A stretch of 64,000 bases of DNA from Lentisphaeria bacterium UBA1732 (GTDB lineage: Bacteria; Verrucomicrobiota; Lentisphaeria; Victivallales; UBA1829): positions 1 to 64,000 of the forward strand of contig DCIG01000050.1 of the NCBI GenBank assembly GCA_002315855.1, written 5' to 3'. Position numbers and translations under genes: made by a program. The notes beneath the pieces are model-generated. The model was not told where the DNA came from. It saw only the letters and a list, made by a program, of their open reading frames with translations, and did not search any database. Below are positions 61,914 through 64,000 of the stretch, piece by piece; position 1 is the stretch's first letter; each line of letters begins with the position of its first letter.

Positions 61914-62399
61914 TTATTTCTTTTCGTCGTCGGTCCATTTGCTGTACGGATACCGGAGTAAATGTGAATTGCGGAAGCGCACTTCCTGCGAAACCTCCCG
62001 TCCAATCCATTCGGGAACGGGAAATTCTTCATCGGGGGTATGCAGTTCGATTTCTGCAACGACAAGCCCCTCATTTTCCCCATGAAATTCATCGATTTCC
62101 CATAGGAAACCGCCGAAGGGAACATGCCAGCGGCGTTTTTCCACCAGCTGTCTTCCGCAGAACATGCCGAGCATTTTTTCGGCGTCCGCCAGTGGAATCG
62201 GATATTCAAATTCAGGACGTGAAATCCCGAAAACAGGTCCTTTGACCGTCAGCCTTGCGAAATCATCTGCAATTCTGACGCGCACGGTTACACCGTTGCT
62301 GGTCGGGAAATAGCCTTGACGGAGCGAACGCGAGCTTGTTGCCAACGCTTTCCAGGAATCATTTTGAACGAGGTATTTTCGCTCGATTTCCACTGGCAT
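61914..62399 (-). CDS. CYTH-domain triphosphate tunnel protein
   Basis: 161 residues beginning with the CYTH signature MPVEIERKYLV (ExExK). Further tunnel residues: TVRVRIADDFARLTVKG, KRRWHVPFGGFLWEIDEFHG and VVAEIELHTPDEEFP. Members are inorganic triphosphatases or class IV adenylate cyclases; short single-domain bacterial forms are mostly triphosphatases. The start at 62399 is set by the signature; the frame continues upstream by 24 codons without family match. Function as triphosphatase is the likeliest, not certain. Confidence 0.88.
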   Translation of the reverse strand: MPVEIERKYLVQNDSWKALATSSRSLRQGYFPTSNGVTVRVRIADDFARLTVKGPVFGISRPEFEYPIPLADAEKMLGMFCGRQLVEKRRWHVPFGGFLWEIDEFHGENEGLVVAEIELHTPDEEFPVPEWIGREVSQEVRFRNSHLLRYPYSKWTDDEKK

Positions 62400-62477
62400 G
62401 ATAAAACCTTCTTTCCTGCTGAAAATGTCAGAGTTGATTTGCAGCGCGGTTGCCGGAATAAATGGAATCAACCCTGA

Positions 62478-62514
62478 GAAGCTGATTTCTTAAGTGCACT
62501 TTTGAAATCAGTTC
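62478..62514. repeat. Dispersed inverted repeat, full copy
   Basis: GAAGCTGATTTCTTAAGTGC followed by ACTTTTGAAATCAGTTC; the central CCGG core is lost. Confidence 0.65.
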
Positions 62515-62527
62515 ATGAAATGATAAG

Positions 62528-62926
62528 TTACGAATCCTTTTTCCCTTTTGCCTGAAATGCGGCGCAATCTGCCATCGGCTGCACTTCTTCCCCGCTTTTG
62601 GTGCAGATAATTGCAAATGGATTGGCTATCGCAAAAACGCAGTCTCTGCAAAAATGTTTTTCCGCTTCCTCGAAGACCGGACGCTTCTCCACCAGATTTT
62701 CATCTTCCCCGAAAAAGGCGAGAAGCGAACTTTTCGCAGAAGTGCCGTCTGCCGTTTTCCCCTCACGGGCGGATGTCGTTCCGTTTTCCCCGTTCGGCAC
62801 TGCGGCTCCGCAGAAGGAACACACTGCTTCTTCCCCGGTTACTGTCCAGCCGTCCATGATTTTTTTCTTCTTCACGAATGCTGCTTCGCCGCATGACGGA
62901 CAGTGAAAACGTTCTCCCTCATTCAT
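62528..62926 (-). CDS. Zinc-ribbon protein of unknown function
   Basis: 132 residues with cysteine pairs FHCPSCGEA (residues 9-12), VCSFCGAAV (about 36-39) and HFCRDCVF (about 92-95) plus later single cysteines (AIICTKSG, MADCAAF). The first two pairs form a zinc ribbon; the C-terminal four cysteines may form a second metal site. Between them is a polar linker with AKSSLLAFFGEDENLVEKRP. No named family recognised. The start overlaps the 3' end of the AI-2E transporter gene by 8 bp, so the two are coupled. Confidence 0.75.
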   Translation of the reverse strand: MNEGERFHCPSCGEAAFVKKKKIMDGWTVTGEEAVCSFCGAAVPNGENGTTSAREGKTADGTSAKSSLLAFFGEDENLVEKRPVFEEAEKHFCRDCVFAIANPFAIICTKSGEEVQPMADCAAFQAKGKKDS

Positions 62927-64000
62927 TGGTTTGCATTTCCATTTTGCGGCGCACTTTGTGCTGATTCTGAAGAGACGAATAGAACAATGGAATCAGGAGT
63001 TTGATCAGGGCGGCAACCGGCACGGAAATAATCATGCCGATGATATTTCCGCAGACTGCGCCGAGCAGAACGACGATGATGGTTTCCACCAGGGTCAGAC
63101 CAATCGCCTCACCCACCATAATCGGGTACAGGAGCAATTGTTCCAGAATCCCCCAGATCAGGATATAGCCGATGATGATGCCGAGTACCGGCAGCATGAC
63201 GCCTCCCTCTGCAAATGCGATTGCAACCACCATAGACACCGCCAAAGACACAATGGGACCAATGATGGGCAGAAGGGTCGTACATCCCCCTAAAAACGCT
63301 AAAACGGGCCAGAAAGGCACATGGAACGGGATGAACACCAGTGAGAACAGAATTGTCTTGATGAAAATAATCCAGAAATACCCCAGCAGCCACGCATTGA
63401 ACATTTCGTAAATGCGGTTGAAAATCTGGGAGGCAGATTTCCTGACTTGTTCCGATACATCCGGCAGCCAGCCGGAATCGTAAATACTTTTTACCATCCA
63501 GTCGCCGATGGTCCCGTCAACGGTCGGATGACTGGCCACGAAAGATGCCATTTTGAACAGGAAAAAGTAATAAAAAAATGCAAACATGAGCAAATCGAAG
63601 GTAAATCCGCCCAGCCATGACAGAATCCCGAACAGGTCGCGCATCAGATAATTGCCTGCCGACAGTGTGAATTTCGCGATGTTGATATGATTCTCTGCCA
63701 GTGTATCCGCCAGCATGATACGCAGTTTTTCCCGTTGTTCCTGCTTGATGTCAGAGGAATTTTTATCTGCGTTTTGAGGCGTTTCCGCTGTTGTGCCCGC
63801 ATTGGCGTTTCCCTGATTTTGAGCTTGAGTGTCATCATCCGGGAAAATATATTCATCCATGATGCGGAACAGTGCCGCTTCGCTTTTTTCCAGAACCCGG
63901 CTTTTTTCCAGCCATTTCACGGAGCCGTCGGTCATTTCCGAAATGGACGGCGCGATGGACCACAGTCCCCAGACGGAGACCGTAACAATTAAAAACGGGA
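62919..64000 (-). CDS. AI-2E/PerM family transporter, 5' end outside the window
   Basis: Multi-pass membrane protein of the AI-2E exporter/PerM superfamily. A Met-initiated frame could start at 63935, but the frame stays open to the window edge and encodes a further hydrophobic stretch (FLIVTVSVWGLWSIAP) as expected for the usual N-terminal TM pair, so the gene is truncated here. The visible part has a charged cytosolic/periplasmic loop rich in Asn/Gln/Asp (about 63850-63700), then typical C-terminal features PVLAFLGGCTTLLPIIGPIV, IIIGYILIWGILEQLLLYPI and GEAIGLTLVETIIVVLLG. Substrates vary in this family. Confidence 0.82.
   Translation of the reverse strand, partial: PFLIVTVSVWGLWSIAPSISEMTDGSVKWLEKSRVLEKSEAALFRIMDEYIFPDDDTQAQNQGNANAGTTAETPQNADKNSSDIKQEQREKLRIMLADTLAENHINIAKFTLSAGNYLMRDLFGILSWLGGFTFDLLMFAFFYYFFLFKMASFVASHPTVDGTIGDWMVKSIYDSGWLPDVSEQVRKSASQIFNRIYEMFNAWLLGYFWIIFIKTILFSLVFIPFHVPFWPVLAFLGGCTTLLPIIGPIVSLAVSMVVAIAFAEGGVMLPVLGIIIGYILIWGILEQLLLYPIMVGEAIGLTLVETIIVVLLGAVCGNIIGMIISVPVAALIKLLIPLFYSSLQNQHKVRRKMEMQTNE

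Noticed and set aside
4135..62514. CRISPR array hypothesis for the recurring AGCTGATTTCAAAAG motif
   Set aside because: Copies are kilobases apart, in both orientations and imperfect, with no regular spacers and no cas genes.

Overview
The window looks like a chromosomal segment of a free-living, carbohydrate-degrading Gram-negative bacterium. The Gram-negative signs are an LptF/LptG-type permease, many lipoprotein and Sec signal peptides, a MATE exporter and rhamnan-type glycosyltransferases. GC content is moderate. The mix of GH43/GH27/GH51 enzymes, L-fucose isomerase, FGE-like proteins and abundant intergenic repeats would suit a gut member of the PVC group such as Lentisphaerota, but that placement is inference and no rRNA gene is present to test it.

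Layout. 0.2-5.5 kb: housekeeping and envelope genes (trmL, a YbhN-like membrane protein, family-4 uracil-DNA glycosylase, an orphan DppB-like permease with an unusual insertion, an FGE-like membrane protein). 6-19.3 kb: plant-polysaccharide genes (three GH43 proteins, a GH27 alpha-galactosidase, an Old Yellow Enzyme-type oxidoreductase, a secreted CE1-like esterase and its decayed paralogue, L-fucose isomerase). 19.9-20.4 kb: two tRNA-Asn genes in a near-perfect inverted duplication. 20.7-29.9 kb: a leftward run with a BaiN-like flavoprotein, FNT channel, second GH27, then gmhA-like/uppS/cdsA/glgB overlapping as an operon. 29.85-30.05 kb: a DnaA-box cluster and AT-rich tract directly upstream of dnaN and recF, a strong candidate replication origin although dnaA is absent. 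32.7-37 kb: thiI, a lipoprotein hydrolase, tRNA-Gly and an LptF/G permease. 37.1-39.5 kb: an AT-rich type II restriction-modification cassette (Eco47II-like nuclease plus an HTH-fused C5 methyltransferase). 39.7-51.3 kb: GH51 arabinofuranosidase, a glycosyltransferase, an XRE-cupin-acyl-CoA-synthetase fusion, a sigma-70 factor and carB. 51.6-56.3 kb: RgpF-like protein, MATE, a Fic protein and a frameshifted integrase remnant beside tRNA-Leu. 56.5-64 kb: rpsD, tRNA-Leu, recJ, a sodium/solute symporter, CYTH protein, zinc-ribbon protein and a 5'-truncated AI-2E family transporter.

The secreted hydrolases together suggest attack on arabinose-, galactose- and fucose-decorated polymers; the symporter and FucI are plausible uptake and catabolic steps. 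The most distinctive feature is a family of at least 16 dispersed imperfect inverted repeats (core AGCTGATTTCAAAAGTC..CCGG..CTTTTGAAATCAGCT) in most intergenic gaps. One copy supplies the stop codon of glgB and a longer one occupies the leader of a GH27 gene. A second palindrome family (TGACGGA..TCCGTCA) sits in three gaps.
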